Source: Undaria pinnatifida (lineage: Eukaryota > Sar > Phaeophyceae > Laminariales > Alariaceae). From it: DNA of 64,000 bases. The notes under the pieces were generated by a model that did no database searches, had not been told where the DNA came from, and saw only the letters and a program-made list of their open reading frames with translations. This document shows positions 33,649 to 43,659 of the stretch, in pieces (the first letter of the stretch is position 1; every line of letters starts with the position of its first letter). Location of the stretch: contig JABAKD010000010.1 in assembly GCA_012845835.1 (NCBI GenBank), forward strand, positions 10,668,311-10,732,310. Reading direction: 5' to 3'. Both the position numbers and the translations under genes were made by a program.

Positions 33649-35397
33649 ATGGGGGAAGCCAACAGCAGCACTTCACTCGCCAACGCCATTAAAGGACTAA
33701 GGACGTTCGATGAGCGCAGCCCAGCCGATTCTCGAGATTGGTATAAACGATTGGCGGTTGTAATTGGAATACCCAGACGCGATATCGCTAACCTCATTAA
33801 AGGGCATCCTCGACCGACCGAAGCGACGGCGGGTACGGGATCTTCACCAGCACTCGCACAAGAAGTCGCAGCTTATGAAAGGGCAAATCAAGACCTGTAC
33901 GCCATGCTTTTTCTACTAACGGAGAAACCAGCATCTCTACTTGTACTCAAGCACGAGGACGAGACTGGGACGACCGGTGACGGACAAAAGGCCCTGCATG
34001 AGCTTGTCTCGGTGTGCAACAAGGTCACTGACGAAGTGTTCCGGGCGAAAATGGACAAGCTCGTCAACTCCAACATGGAGCAAGGAGAAGATCCGGACTC
34101 CTACTTTATGGAAAAGGAGCTCGCGCGCTCTGAGCTCGAGAAGATGGGCGAGACGATTTCCGATCGCAGGTTCAAGGACATCTGTGTACAAGGATTTACG
34201 GCGGAGTACAAGGACATCAAGATGATGATGTACCGAGACCCGACTTTCGACGTCGGTCAGATGCAAAGCACGATGCGCCACCTTTATTTGGATGATCTTT
34301 ACTGCAACAGAGACACCAGGATCGCTGGTCGTGGCGTAGCCATGACTGCGGCATCAACTTGCAGTCATTGCGGAAAGCAAGGGCACTACGCCCGCAACTT
34401 CTGGAAAAGGAAGGACGACAACGACAGCAGATCTACAGGCGCCCACGACAAGCAGAAGAAAAAGGAATCTTCAGACGGCAAGGCAGCATCCAAGGTTGGA
34501 GCTGAGCACAAGTGGTGTTATGTACACAAGACTACCTCGCACGACTACACGGAATGCTACAAACAAGGAGCGCCACGCCCACCGCAGAGTGGACGCGCTC
34601 ACACTGCCTCTGCTGTACAAAGCGCGAGCACACGCCCCAACGACGACGAAAAGCCGTCCCTTAGTTTCGACGGTTGTTTCGTAGAGGGATTCGCGTTAAC
34701 AGGGCTGCTAGCTGGTAGCGGCAACAGGGGTTTTCACCCCAACAGCGACGGTAGCGGCGACAGGGGTGTTTACCCCAACAGCGACAGTTTTACGATGATT
34801 GTGGACAGCGGCGCGTCGGACCACTTAATAGACGAGGAGCTGTTTCCAAGACTGCCGAAAAGCATGAGGGGTTACAAGAAGCTAAAGGACCCGAAGGCCA
34901 TCATGACCAACGGGAACAAGAAGGTATTCGCAACAGCAATATGCACCATCTGGGGATACATCATCAACCCGGCTGGCAAGTGTGTTCCCGTTCGTACCCC
35001 GGCAATGTTCGTACCTGGACTGGAGCGCAACGTCTTCTCCTCCATCAAAGCAATGCAATCAGGGGTAAGCACTATCCTCGGGACGGGAAACCCCCACTTG
35101 CAGTTCGACAGCAGCACTTCGCTTCCGCTCACCCAACACCCAGAGGGCAAGGGTCTATGCTCTTACGACGTATTTCTTCGCACCCTGGGCGGCACAGCTG
35201 ATACGTCATCAACGCCTGCTGTAAATCCTGCAGCACAGGCAAGCAACGACGCCAATCGAGGCGATTACACCTTAAAAAAAAAACAAGAATTCTGCACCAA
35301 TTCCAGCATTGCCATGGAGCACACCACAATGGTAACGGCCCAACTGAAGAGGGTATCCGCGCGGTATGGACAGAGTCGTGCGACCCAAAAGGAGTGA
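33649..35397 (+). CDS. Gag-protease polyprotein of copia element 2
   Basis: ATG at 33649 (CATC-ATG-GGG) opens 582 codons without a stop. Residues 1-230 form a helical Gag core of copia type (ADSRDWYKRLAVVIGIP, then MDKLVNSNMEQGEDPDSYFM, then GFTAEYKDIKMMMYRDP). A zinc knuckle CSHCGKQGHYARNF at 238-251 has Phe where the fourth Cys should be. A second knuckle CYVHKTTSHDYTEC (290-303) is of CHHC form. Two copies of an 11-residue unit ending PNSD lie at 357-379. The aspartic protease signature MIVDSGASDHLIDEELF is at 383-399 with DSG at 386-388. The C-terminus (QEFCTNSSIAMEHTT) resembles the end of an integrase core, so most of the integrase has been deleted. The frame is intact although the element lacks polymerase. 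Confidence 0.8.
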   Translation: MGEANSSTSLANAIKGLRTFDERSPADSRDWYKRLAVVIGIPRRDIANLIKGHPRPTEATAGTGSSPALAQEVAAYERANQDLYAMLFLLTEKPASLLVLKHEDETGTTGDGQKALHELVSVCNKVTDEVFRAKMDKLVNSNMEQGEDPDSYFMEKELARSELEKMGETISDRRFKDICVQGFTAEYKDIKMMMYRDPTFDVGQMQSTMRHLYLDDLYCNRDTRIAGRGVAMTAASTCSHCGKQGHYARNFWKRKDDNDSRSTGAHDKQKKKESSDGKAASKVGAEHKWCYVHKTTSHDYTECYKQGAPRPPQSGRAHTASAVQSASTRPNDDEKPSLSFDGCFVEGFALTGLLAGSGNRGFHPNSDGSGDRGVYPNSDSFTMIVDSGASDHLIDEELFPRLPKSMRGYKKLKDPKAIMTNGNKKVFATAICTIWGYIINPAGKCVPVRTPAMFVPGLERNVFSSIKAMQSGVSTILGTGNPHLQFDSSTSLPLTQHPEGKGLCSYDVFLRTLGGTADTSSTPAVNPAAQASNDANRGDYTLKKKQEFCTNSSIAMEHTTMVTAQLKRVSARYGQSRATQKE

Positions 35398-35703
35398 ACA
35401 CCAACAGGCGGAAAAAACACGCCTAAAGAGGCTACTGCCACGAAGACTGAGCGCCAACATGTGCAAATCCCGGACATCACACCCGAGAAAACCATTGTCA
35501 CTGAGACGGAGCGCTTTTGTGCGCTAGTCCAGGTCATGCTACATTACTACGAGAACAACATTTTGGAAGAGGAAAAGTAATCGACAACAGCCGGAGCGTC
35601 ATCGACGGGAGCTGGAGCATCCTCATCAGAAGAAGAAAAGTCATCATCACCAGAGGTTGGAGAATCGTCATCAAGGGTTGGAGCACTACCGCAAGAAGTT
35701 GGG

Positions 35704-36543
35704 GTGTCCTTGACAGGAATTACACCTGCTATTCTGCCCAGGGACGCACATTCTACTATAACTGGGGCCGCATCGGATGTACCGCATAACGAGACTGCCA
35801 GTACAAGACCCAATCCAAGAGTCGAGGATAGCGTCGACAACACGCACGCAACAAGAGCATCGGGAACAACCCCGCCGACCACGTGTGTAAACTTCACCTG
35901 CACCGAGAGAGACCCGTTTCGGATCCCGGAGGAGGAAAACCGGGTGATTAAAATCCCCAACGACATACTAAGATGCCATCCACTTCACGGATCAGCATCG
36001 CCTGGAAACACTGGAACCGGAATTACCGGAGCTGGGATCTCCATAGCATCTTCGCATGGGATCGTCGGAGCAACGTCATCTGGATCACCATCGCACACCG
36101 GAGCAATTGCATCCGAGGTCACTGGATCAACTTCATCTTGGATCACTGGAGCATCAGCTGGACCAACAGCATCACATGGAACCATTGGAATCGCTGGATC
36201 ATCGCCATCTGGGACCACCGGACCATCAGCTGAGCCAAGGGTCGACGGATCGACAATGTCCGCTACACCCGGGATCACACCAGCTACTTTTGAGCCAAGC
36301 TTTGGAGCTAAGCTCAACAACGAAACAGACCGACAGGAGGAGGTTCACACGCTCATGACAGCAAAAGGACAGCCACTGGCAAGCCCCGAGACAGGATCTG
36401 CGGAATCAACACAGGACGACCAAGAGCCACTGGCGACATCTCCGGCATTCGTGTACACCCGCAAGCCAACCTCAAGCTTCCTCTCTATCCTGAACGACGA
36501 GCCCATAAACATCGAGGCCAAGACGCAGAGACTGGCTGCATAA
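35704..36543 (+). pseudogene. Pro/Thr/Gly-rich ORF, probably the pol linker of copia element 2
   Basis: The 279-codon frame has TERDPFRIPEEENRVIKIP followed by imperfect short repeats rich in Gly-Thr-Thr-Gly/Ser and a tail SFLSILNDEPINIEAKTQR. Such low-complexity linkers lie between integrase and RT in copia pol. The tail resembles the segment before an RT. No RT follows, so I read this as the residual linker after deletion. The ATG is arbitrary. An independent host protein is less likely, given its position between the LTRs. Confidence 0.5.
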
Positions 36544-37957
36544 TTAACAGTCGAGGCGGAGCCGATGACGGCAATGTTTTGAGAGAAATAAATCTACCTA
36601 CCACTCCAACTTCAAGATGGAGTTAAGCTTCTAAGTTCAAGCAACGGACAACACACTAAGCACATCTTGAAACGTCTACACCAACAATGTCTACATCAAC
36701 AAGGTCAAGCCACTGGAATTGTGAAATGCTTTATATCTTTACCAAAACTGTACGTAGAGTATCGCATGCTCTCTTTGTACGGGGCGAGCAGAGACAACGA
36801 CCGGTGTTGTGCATGGTTTGGACAATGCGAAATATCGCAATTAATGCCAAGGAAAGAGTACAAGTTGAATAGGTATTTTGACTGGATAGTTGAAGCTTAC
36901 ATTTGACTACGTCATGTCCGGTACTGCAGGATATATACGACCGGAAAAACCCGCCACCTGGACAAGTGCACACGGAAGGTTAAGATACACGAGAGGTGAT
37001 GCCTCTCTATAATAAGTGGTCTTATCCAGCTGTAAAACGCTGGCAGTGCCCCTTTGTTCCTTTGTTTGAGGGCGGCAGGAACATTGGTAGGCTGTTCACT
37101 CCTATGATTGTTGCGGAATGATGAACACATTCACTGTTTTAGACTACTGCAAACATCTTCTATTCCTTGGTTGATTAACCGATTGGAATATGGTTCACGT
37201 CTGATGATTCTAGTATTGTGAGCTACCTGGTAGTAAGTTAACTTGCATGAATATGCAGAAGCACGTATAGTGTTGGAGCAGGATTTTCGCGTCCGCTTAT
37301 TTTGTGTTCACCCCTCGGGTATTTTAGCAAGATGAGTTTGCTCTACGCAAAACATTTTTCCCAACATTCATCATTGTTGCTGCATGCATTTCTGTTATGG
37401 AGTTTTTTAGCATGAAACGCAGAGTGAGAGAGTGTTAACTTAACGGGAGGCGGTATTAGAGATGCTACTTGTCAGTAACCATCATCTCGATACTTGATAA
37501 CACTTAAAAGTCATCTGATATACATCACGAATTGTTCGTACAACAGACAGTTATAATAAGTCTGTTAGATGTCGTTTATCGATGCAGTACGTAGCAAGCA
37601 CCAGTCTCAGCAGCAATATCTTGGATACATGATGCACAGCAGCTTGCTGGTTAGTCATATCCAAAAGCTGGTACATGTAGTACGTACGAGTAATGTTAGT
37701 ACGAAAACTAATGCGGCGCAATAACGTACGGTTAGCAACGTTCATGGAATATGATTTTAGGTTGACCGCCGGGACGTTGACGTAGCTAAGCTCCCAGAAG
37801 CAAACCTCAGGGAACATTGCCATAGGTACGGTAGACCACGAGCAAGCCTCAGGAAACGTTGCCGTAGGTAGATCAGACAACTACCCGTAGAGTACATCTG
37901 TCCGTAGATTAAGGCGTTGTGCCGTCTCGATCAGGTGATGATCAGGCCCACCTCGAT
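36544..37957 (+). other. Non-coding 3' part of copia element 2
   Basis: AT-rich, no RT or RNase H motif in any frame that I can see. Small ORFs on both strands have no features. Confidence 0.5.
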
Positions 37958-38219
37958 CACTCCTCTTTGCTCACCATCAGCTCTCATCTGCTGAGCAAAT
38001 CAATCATCAATCAACATATCGGCCTGGGGTCGCCAAACAACATCTTCTCTGCTAGAGCTCTCTGCTCTTACAGGCTCACCTAACCGCGGCCTTCGTTTGA
38101 CTCAAATCATATATATAGGCTGTGCCTTCATCGGGTCATCCGAAAGCGAGCCTAGGAGCATACACCAGCTAAGAGCTTACACACGCCGCATGCCATCTCA
38201 TATATAAGAGTGATTAACA
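37958..38219 (+). repeat. 3' LTR of copia element 2
   Basis: Partner of 32188-32450. It ends TATATAAGAGTGATTAACA. Confidence 0.7.
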
Positions 38220-38370
38220 AAAGGTAGAGGGCTCTTCAAGGTAGAGCGTTGATTAGACAGCGCGCTATCTTTTACCCGCCATTTTCTTGTTGTGCATACT
38301 GCCAGGTATCGTGTATATTCACTCCAAAAACTAACTCACACTGCTGTAACACGTATTGTTTCATGCACAT

Positions 38371-38640
38371 TGAATTCTACAGATGTCTGGTTCTGTCCCC
38401 CTCAATGCGGGTTATACAGTTTCCGTGCGCAGAACAAGGCTGAACGTCTTAGTCCTGTTGACTCTGGCACTAGCAGGGGAGTCACCGACCTGTATCCTTC
38501 ACGAGGGTACACGCTCCGTAATACGCGTGTTCGAATTACCACACGCAGCTTGCAAAGCTGAGTTTTGATACAAAAATCATTTTTGGTCGATCTCACAGCT
38601 GAATGGAGTGTAGTTTCCATTTTTTTAATATATCATGTAC
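38371..38640 (+). repeat. R1 copy
   Basis: Contains CTGTCCCCCTCAATGCGGG, GGAGTCACCGACCTGTATCC, CACACGCAGCTTGCAAAG and the end GATCTCACAGCTG..TTTTTTTAATATATC. Confidence 0.7.
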
Positions 38641-38980
38641 GCATACTCACAAGAAGAGGTATTCGCCAGTCGGTCTTCAATTGCACGAGGGAGCACTGTG
38701 GTAGCCCTTTAAACAACTGGATGGAGGGAATACATTTATTTCCACTCTAATTTCACGTTGCTTGCCGCAAAAAAATACGAGGGCAGTCAATGGTATGATA
38801 GGAGAGAACATTGCTGTGGTAAGCCTTTGAGCGACTGGACAAGAAATTCCACTATAACTTTCAAGTATTATAGTTCGCCGCAATAAACAAGGGCGTTTCT
38901 AAAGCCACTCTACTAGTAGTATGTGGCGCTGATTTTTCGCGGGGGAGCATGTCTCCCAAAGACGAACCCCGACCGAACGA
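38641..38980. other. No supported gene
   Basis: Short unique stretch with two imperfect copies of GTGGTA.CC.TT.A..AACTGGA (near 38699 and 38817). Confidence 0.35.
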
Positions 38981-38981
38981 A

Positions 38982-38982
38982 G

Positions 38983-39053
<71 letters not shown>

Positions 39054-39192
39054 GCTGTTGTTTTCGTTGTTGTTGTTGTTGTTTTTGTTGTTGTTTTTGT
39101 TGTTGATGTTGTTGTCGTCGTCGTCGTCGTTGTCGTCGTCGTCGTCGTCACATTGACTCGAATAATAATCAAGCCCGTGGTCACAGGAGAGA
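38982..39192. repeat. (GTT)n/(GTC)n tract with a conserved unique tail
   Basis: About 50 trinucleotide units (38982-39150) are followed by ATTGACTCGAATAATAATC and CCGTGGTCACAGGA (39152-39190). The same tail follows a GTT-rich run at 46545-46624, and a weaker version lies at 55310-55370. Confidence 0.85.
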
Positions 39193-39199
39193 CTACTCC

Positions 39200-39755
39200 A
39201 CAGTAGTCACGCTCTGAAGTGGAAGAGTCGCCAGGGGTTCGACAAGAGAAAATATAATGCCCGTGAATACACTACTTCCACACAACACAGATTCTCGTCC
39301 GAACGCATAGCCTCTTTAGCTCATAGAATTGCAACCACGCACTTCTTGTAGGGACAAATTACTCGGAAATAGTGTAAGATCCCTTTTGCAGTGGTAAAAC
39401 AAAAGGGTTAACATGGAGAACCAACGGGAACCACCAGAAAATTATTACCGTATTATACATACGTGCCTGGTACGTGAAATAAAAATGATGTACCCTGCCT
39501 TGCTGGTATGTTCTTCACATCGCAACTATTAACAATCAATTACGGAAAAGCGCGAAACGAGTTTTAATCTTTCAATGCCCTTGTCCTCTTCCTTTTGAAT
39601 CCTACTACTACTGCTTACTCTGTAAGAGAAGTAGTAGTTACACCTCAGGGAGTTATTTGCTGTTTGTTTCCTCGTATACTCAATTGATTCGTGCTCTGTG
39701 GTTGTCCCTCGCTCGACGCGTGGAGGACCTGGACCTGCCAGAAAGAAGGAAGAGA
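39200..39755. other. No supported gene
   Basis: AT-rich unique sequence. Confidence 0.4.
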
Positions 39756-39759
39756 GGTG

Positions 39760-40270
39760 TATTATAAAAATAAAAATACATTCCAGCTGTGATAATCGAA
39801 GATTTTGTCGAAACTCATCTTTGCACGCTGTGTGCGATACTCCGATCGCGCGTATTACTGGGTGTATGTCCTCATTATGGATATAGGTAGGCGACCCCTC
39901 TTGGAACTACAGTGAAACTTGTACCAGGGTCAACAGGGAGATGGTTAGTCAGTCTGTGCGCGGAAATTATAGAACCCGTTTTTGTGGGGGACAAAATCTG
40001 ACAGCTGTGGAAGGAAATGCATCAGTTCATCAAGTGTATCCTCCTGTAAGTCGTACAACCAGTGAGGAGAGGGCGGGGTGTTCCAAGGGAATGGGGGGGG
40101 GAAGGGGATTCACAACAGATTTAAGTCGCATAGATGTAAGGACTTGCTATGCACGTGGTGCTGGGTCTATTTTAAATAGGTGATGGTACAGGTGGTGGGG
40201 AAGGAGGGCGCGTGGGGGGGGGGGGCGGGGGGGTGAATTGGAGCTACGGCATGAATGGCTAGAGAGGTAT
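39760..40270 (-). repeat. R1 long copy
   Basis: Reverse orientation. It has the AT-rich end, GATTTTGTCGAAACTCATC, TAGGCGACCCC, GGGGGACAAAATCTGACAGC, GAGGAGAGGGCGGGG and the G-rich module ending at GAATGGCTAGAGAGG. Confidence 0.7.
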
Positions 40271-40279
40271 ATATAATAG

Positions 40280-40860
40280 CAGTAGTAGTAGCGGTAGCAG
40301 TAGTGGTAAGTAGTAGTACAGTGGTTTTATATAGTAGTAGTCGGGTGGAGGAGGAAAAAAGGCGCACAGAGCTTCCCATCATGTGGCAGATCAAGCGAGA
40401 GAGTGGAACCCACATGGTGGGAGAATGACTGATTCTACGATGATAGCTCCCCCTCAAAACCAGCGATTTTCTTAAACGAGCGTTTCGTCATGATATCATG
40501 GCTGCTCGACACGAGGAAGGATGCTATTAACAAAAGGTCTCTGCATTTATATTTTATTGTGCGCAAGGTCCATCGAACGATGACGTCGGGGTTTCAAGGG
40601 GCACCGTATTTCAGGAGATACGACCAGGATGGAGCTGGTTTCAAAACCGGCGATTTCGTTCAAGAAAAGCCAAAGTTGTTAGTTGGGGGGGCTACCGTAG
40701 AACGACTCGATCGACTGTGAATTGTACAATCAAGGAGGAACGGAATGTGTTACGAGGAAGAGACGAGGAAAACAGACGGGTGGGTGTGAAATATGGGTAA
40801 GTTTGTAGTGTTTGTTATGTAGCACTACCCACTGAGCTACTGGTGTCACGCTATATATAC
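40280..40860. other. No supported gene; isolated 77-codon ORF and a tRNA-head fragment
   Basis: The ORF 40490-40720 (plus) has no recognisable feature. On the minus strand TAGCTCAGTGGGTAGTGC (about 40844-40827) matches the D-arm/box A of a tRNA, without a partner T-arm. Confidence 0.35.
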
Positions 40861-40861
40861 A

Positions 40862-41285
40862 TAGCTGTCAGATTTTGTCCCCCTCAGAAACGAGTTTTTT
40901 TATAGTTTCCGCGCACAGACTGACTAAAATCATCCTGTTGACCCTGATAGCTACACTGTAGTTGTAAGGGGAGTCGCCGACCTATATCCTTAATAAGGAC
41001 ACACAACTCGTAATGCGCGCGATCGGAGTATCACACACAGCTTGCAAAGATGAGTTTCGACGAAATCTTCGATCTCACAGCTGGAGTGTATTTTCATCTT
41101 TTATAATATATACATGTTGACCCTGATAGCTACACTACCGTAGTTGCAAGGGAGTCGCCGACCTATGTTATCCTTAATGAGGACACACAACCCGTAAATA
41201 ATACGCGCGATCGGAGTATCACACACAGCTTGCAAAGATGAGTTTCGCTTGGCTGGAGTGTGTTTTTATTTTTTATAATACACAA
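40862..41285 (+). repeat. Two consecutive R1 copies
   Basis: A nearly complete right module (40862-41110) is followed by a 5'-truncated copy (41113-41285) beginning at GTTGACCCTGATAGCTACAC. Both end with CTGGAGTGT.TTT..TTTTATAATA. Confidence 0.8.
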
Positions 41286-41304
41286 CCAACAAATATATGT
41301 TTTC

Positions 41305-41720
41305 GAGTTCGTTCTACGATTCTCCTCGTCGACTTCGTAACGGAGATCTCTGGGGCTCTTCCCTCGCCACGTACCAGCGTCTAGGAATACAGTATCATAT
41401 CAACTATTATTCATCATGTCGCTCTAACAAATATGAAGTCGGTGAGATTCGAACCCACGACCCACGACACATCTTTTTCTTTTTTTTTTCGAGCATGCTC
41501 GCTGGAGACATGACTAGTACGTGGCGAGGGGAAAGCCCCGGAGATCGCTGCTACGAAGTCGGCGAGAATCAATCAACGAACTTGAAAGCATTGCTTTCAT
41601 TGGTGATGCAGCACCACCCGCTGAGCTACCGAGTCACGTGACTCAGTAGCTCAGTGGATAGTGCTATATAGCTAACCAACAACAGTAGTAGTAGTAGCTC
41701 AGTGGATAGTGCTCTAGACT
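41305..41720. repeat. Inverted and head-to-head tRNA-derived (SINE-like) repeats
   Basis: 41305-41376 (plus) and 41514-41594 (minus) are inverted copies sharing GACTTCGTA..GGAGATC, GGGGCT.T.CCCTCGCCACG. The minus copy extends to a tRNA head TAGCTCAGCGGGTGGTGC (box A) at about 41629. This meets a second head (TAGCTCAGTGGATAGTGC, plus, 41648) across the palindrome GAGTCACGTGACTC. A further head repeats at 41696. A T-arm-like GGGTTCGAATCTCACC is at 41452-41437 on the minus strand. No complete tRNA cloverleaf is present. Confidence 0.6.
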
Positions 41721-43167
41721 ATATAGCCAACAACAGATACATCAGAAAGTAGCCAGAAAACGATCGTTTTCCTAGGAGACAGATAGATAGATGGTGCCCA
41801 CAGACGGCCAAGGAGGAAGGAGATAAAACAATACCAGGTAGACTATACGGAAGAAACGTACTGAGCGCCCAAATACTGGAGGTGTCTCTAGTATTAATAG
41901 GTGTAGGAACGGTGCTGCTCCACCTCGACAGGGTGGTCAAATGACCACGGCTATCAACAAAAAAGTACGCCCCCCACCCTCCCCTTCCCCCCTCGGTCTG
42001 CGTCTGGAAATGGCCCACACCAGAAAACAGATTATCATGCCATTTGACACGATGAGCCGCTGTCGTCCATGTGCAAGAAAGAAAGTACGCGCACAAACCA
42101 GCAGTTCTTCCTCGGATGCAGTTCGCCCTCCATGCGACTCACGGGAGCCGCGCTTTTGGTGCAAGCGATAAGGTCTGTCTCATCGATGAAAAAAACCGGA
42201 CGTGCCCCGTCCCGCGGCGGCATCGTGCGGATGCGAGGGTCACAACAAAAGCCTCATAGTATTATTGCGGTCATGCATGGAATGGGTATACACCCCGCCC
42301 TCTTCCTCCTTGCCGCCACAGTTTTGACGCTCCCGGCTGCGTAGGGGCCACAGCAAAACTAACACCGCCTCTACGCCAAACCATAAAGAAGCCTGATGGA
42401 TGGAGGTCGTTCGCGATCTACGCCCCAGCACACACCTCTGCATGTATTTAATAATTGTCTGTGATAATTTCCGGGCCCGTTCGGCGCGGACAAATATAAC
42501 TATCGGAAATAATGCTTGTTTACTTTACGTCCAGTGGCTGTCGTCAACATGTTTAATCATTCAGAAGTTGGCGTCCGATATCTACCACAAGGTGTATAGA
42601 CTATGGGGTATATACGACAACAACAGGTTGCGTCGTATTGTTGTGTACCTGCCTACCAGGTCAGGAGTCTGTGAGTGATGTTTTGCAGCCGCTCGCCCAC
42701 TCACACATACCAAGCAGCACCAACCACTATATTCTCGGTCTCGCCCCTATCGGCCGCCGTCCGGAACATGACCCGGCATGTTGGAGCTATCAGCCTCTCA
42801 TTGTGCGTCCGTCCGCTGTTTGTTGTACTGCTGTACGGTCCCCGCACAGCGCACAGGCAACACTTATATGAGCGAGCGACAGCCTCGAGAAAAAAACAAA
42901 TCTGGAAACAACTGACAAATCTGAGTGCGAAAAATCGTGATGCATCCCCTCCAAAATATGCCAAATGTTGTGTATTGGAAAACCCTTTTGTAGTATTGCA
43001 GCGCAGCTCGCAGCTCGAGCTAAGACAACCAAGAGAGAGAGAGAGAAGTCGAAGGGAGTTTGTGGCAGGCAGATATAGAGGAGACCCTAGGAGAACCTCT
43101 TATCTTACCCCCCACCGGAAACTCCAGGACTCGATCGCTCTTTCTCTGCTTTGTCACGAGCCAGACC
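41721..43167. other. Region upstream of the five-exon gene; no separate supported gene
   Basis: Short ORFs on both strands have no features. A (GA)n run lies at 43030-43047. The last 120 bases before the ATG at 43168 could be leader sequence. No convincing TATA box. Confidence 0.35.
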
Positions 43168-43581
43168 ATGGAGGATGCTGTGGTATCGCCGTCGCCGGCA
43201 AGCGTATCCCCGACACCTTCCGCTGCCTCGGCGACGCTGGCGCCGGCTGCAACTGTGTCCAAGGTAGACTCGTTGTCTCTGCGCATGCTGCAGCGCTCGC
43301 TGGTCACTGAGGCGGACTCGAAGGTGCGCACCGTTTTCATCCATGGAAAGCTTAGTGATCTGTGCTCAAACGAATTGCTATTTTCGGCTCTGTTTTGACG
43401 TTGTGCTGCGCTTGACTTGGAATCAACATGGTTCGAACACGTATCATACGTAGCAGCAGCTGCTGTTTTGTTTTTACACCATATCCCACATGTTAGCTTG
43501 ATGGAATAGGATGTGCGGAGGCTATCATACGTTCAGAGCTGCTGCTACTGCTGCTGCTGCTGCTGCTGCGGCTGCTGCTGC

Positions 43582-43659
<78 letters not shown>

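Larger units (their letters stand above)
32188..38219 (+). mobile_element. Ty1/copia-like LTR element 2, lacking reverse transcriptase
   Basis: Two direct repeats, 32188-32450 and 37958-38219, are roughly 90 percent identical by eye and enclose a gag-protease ORF (33649-35397). They are taken as LTRs. After the 5' LTR, GGTTATGAGCC (32451-32461) is a weak primer-site candidate. Downstream of protease only a short integrase-like tail and a Pro/Thr/Gly-rich ORF remain. No RT or RNase H motif is visible before the 3' LTR. It is therefore a deletion derivative that would need proteins in trans. Left LTR similarity begins just after the GTA microsatellite. Confidence 0.75.

Noticed and set aside
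38923..39206. Poly-Leu, poly-Val and poly-Thr ORFs
   Set aside because: Artefacts of the GTT/GTC tract.
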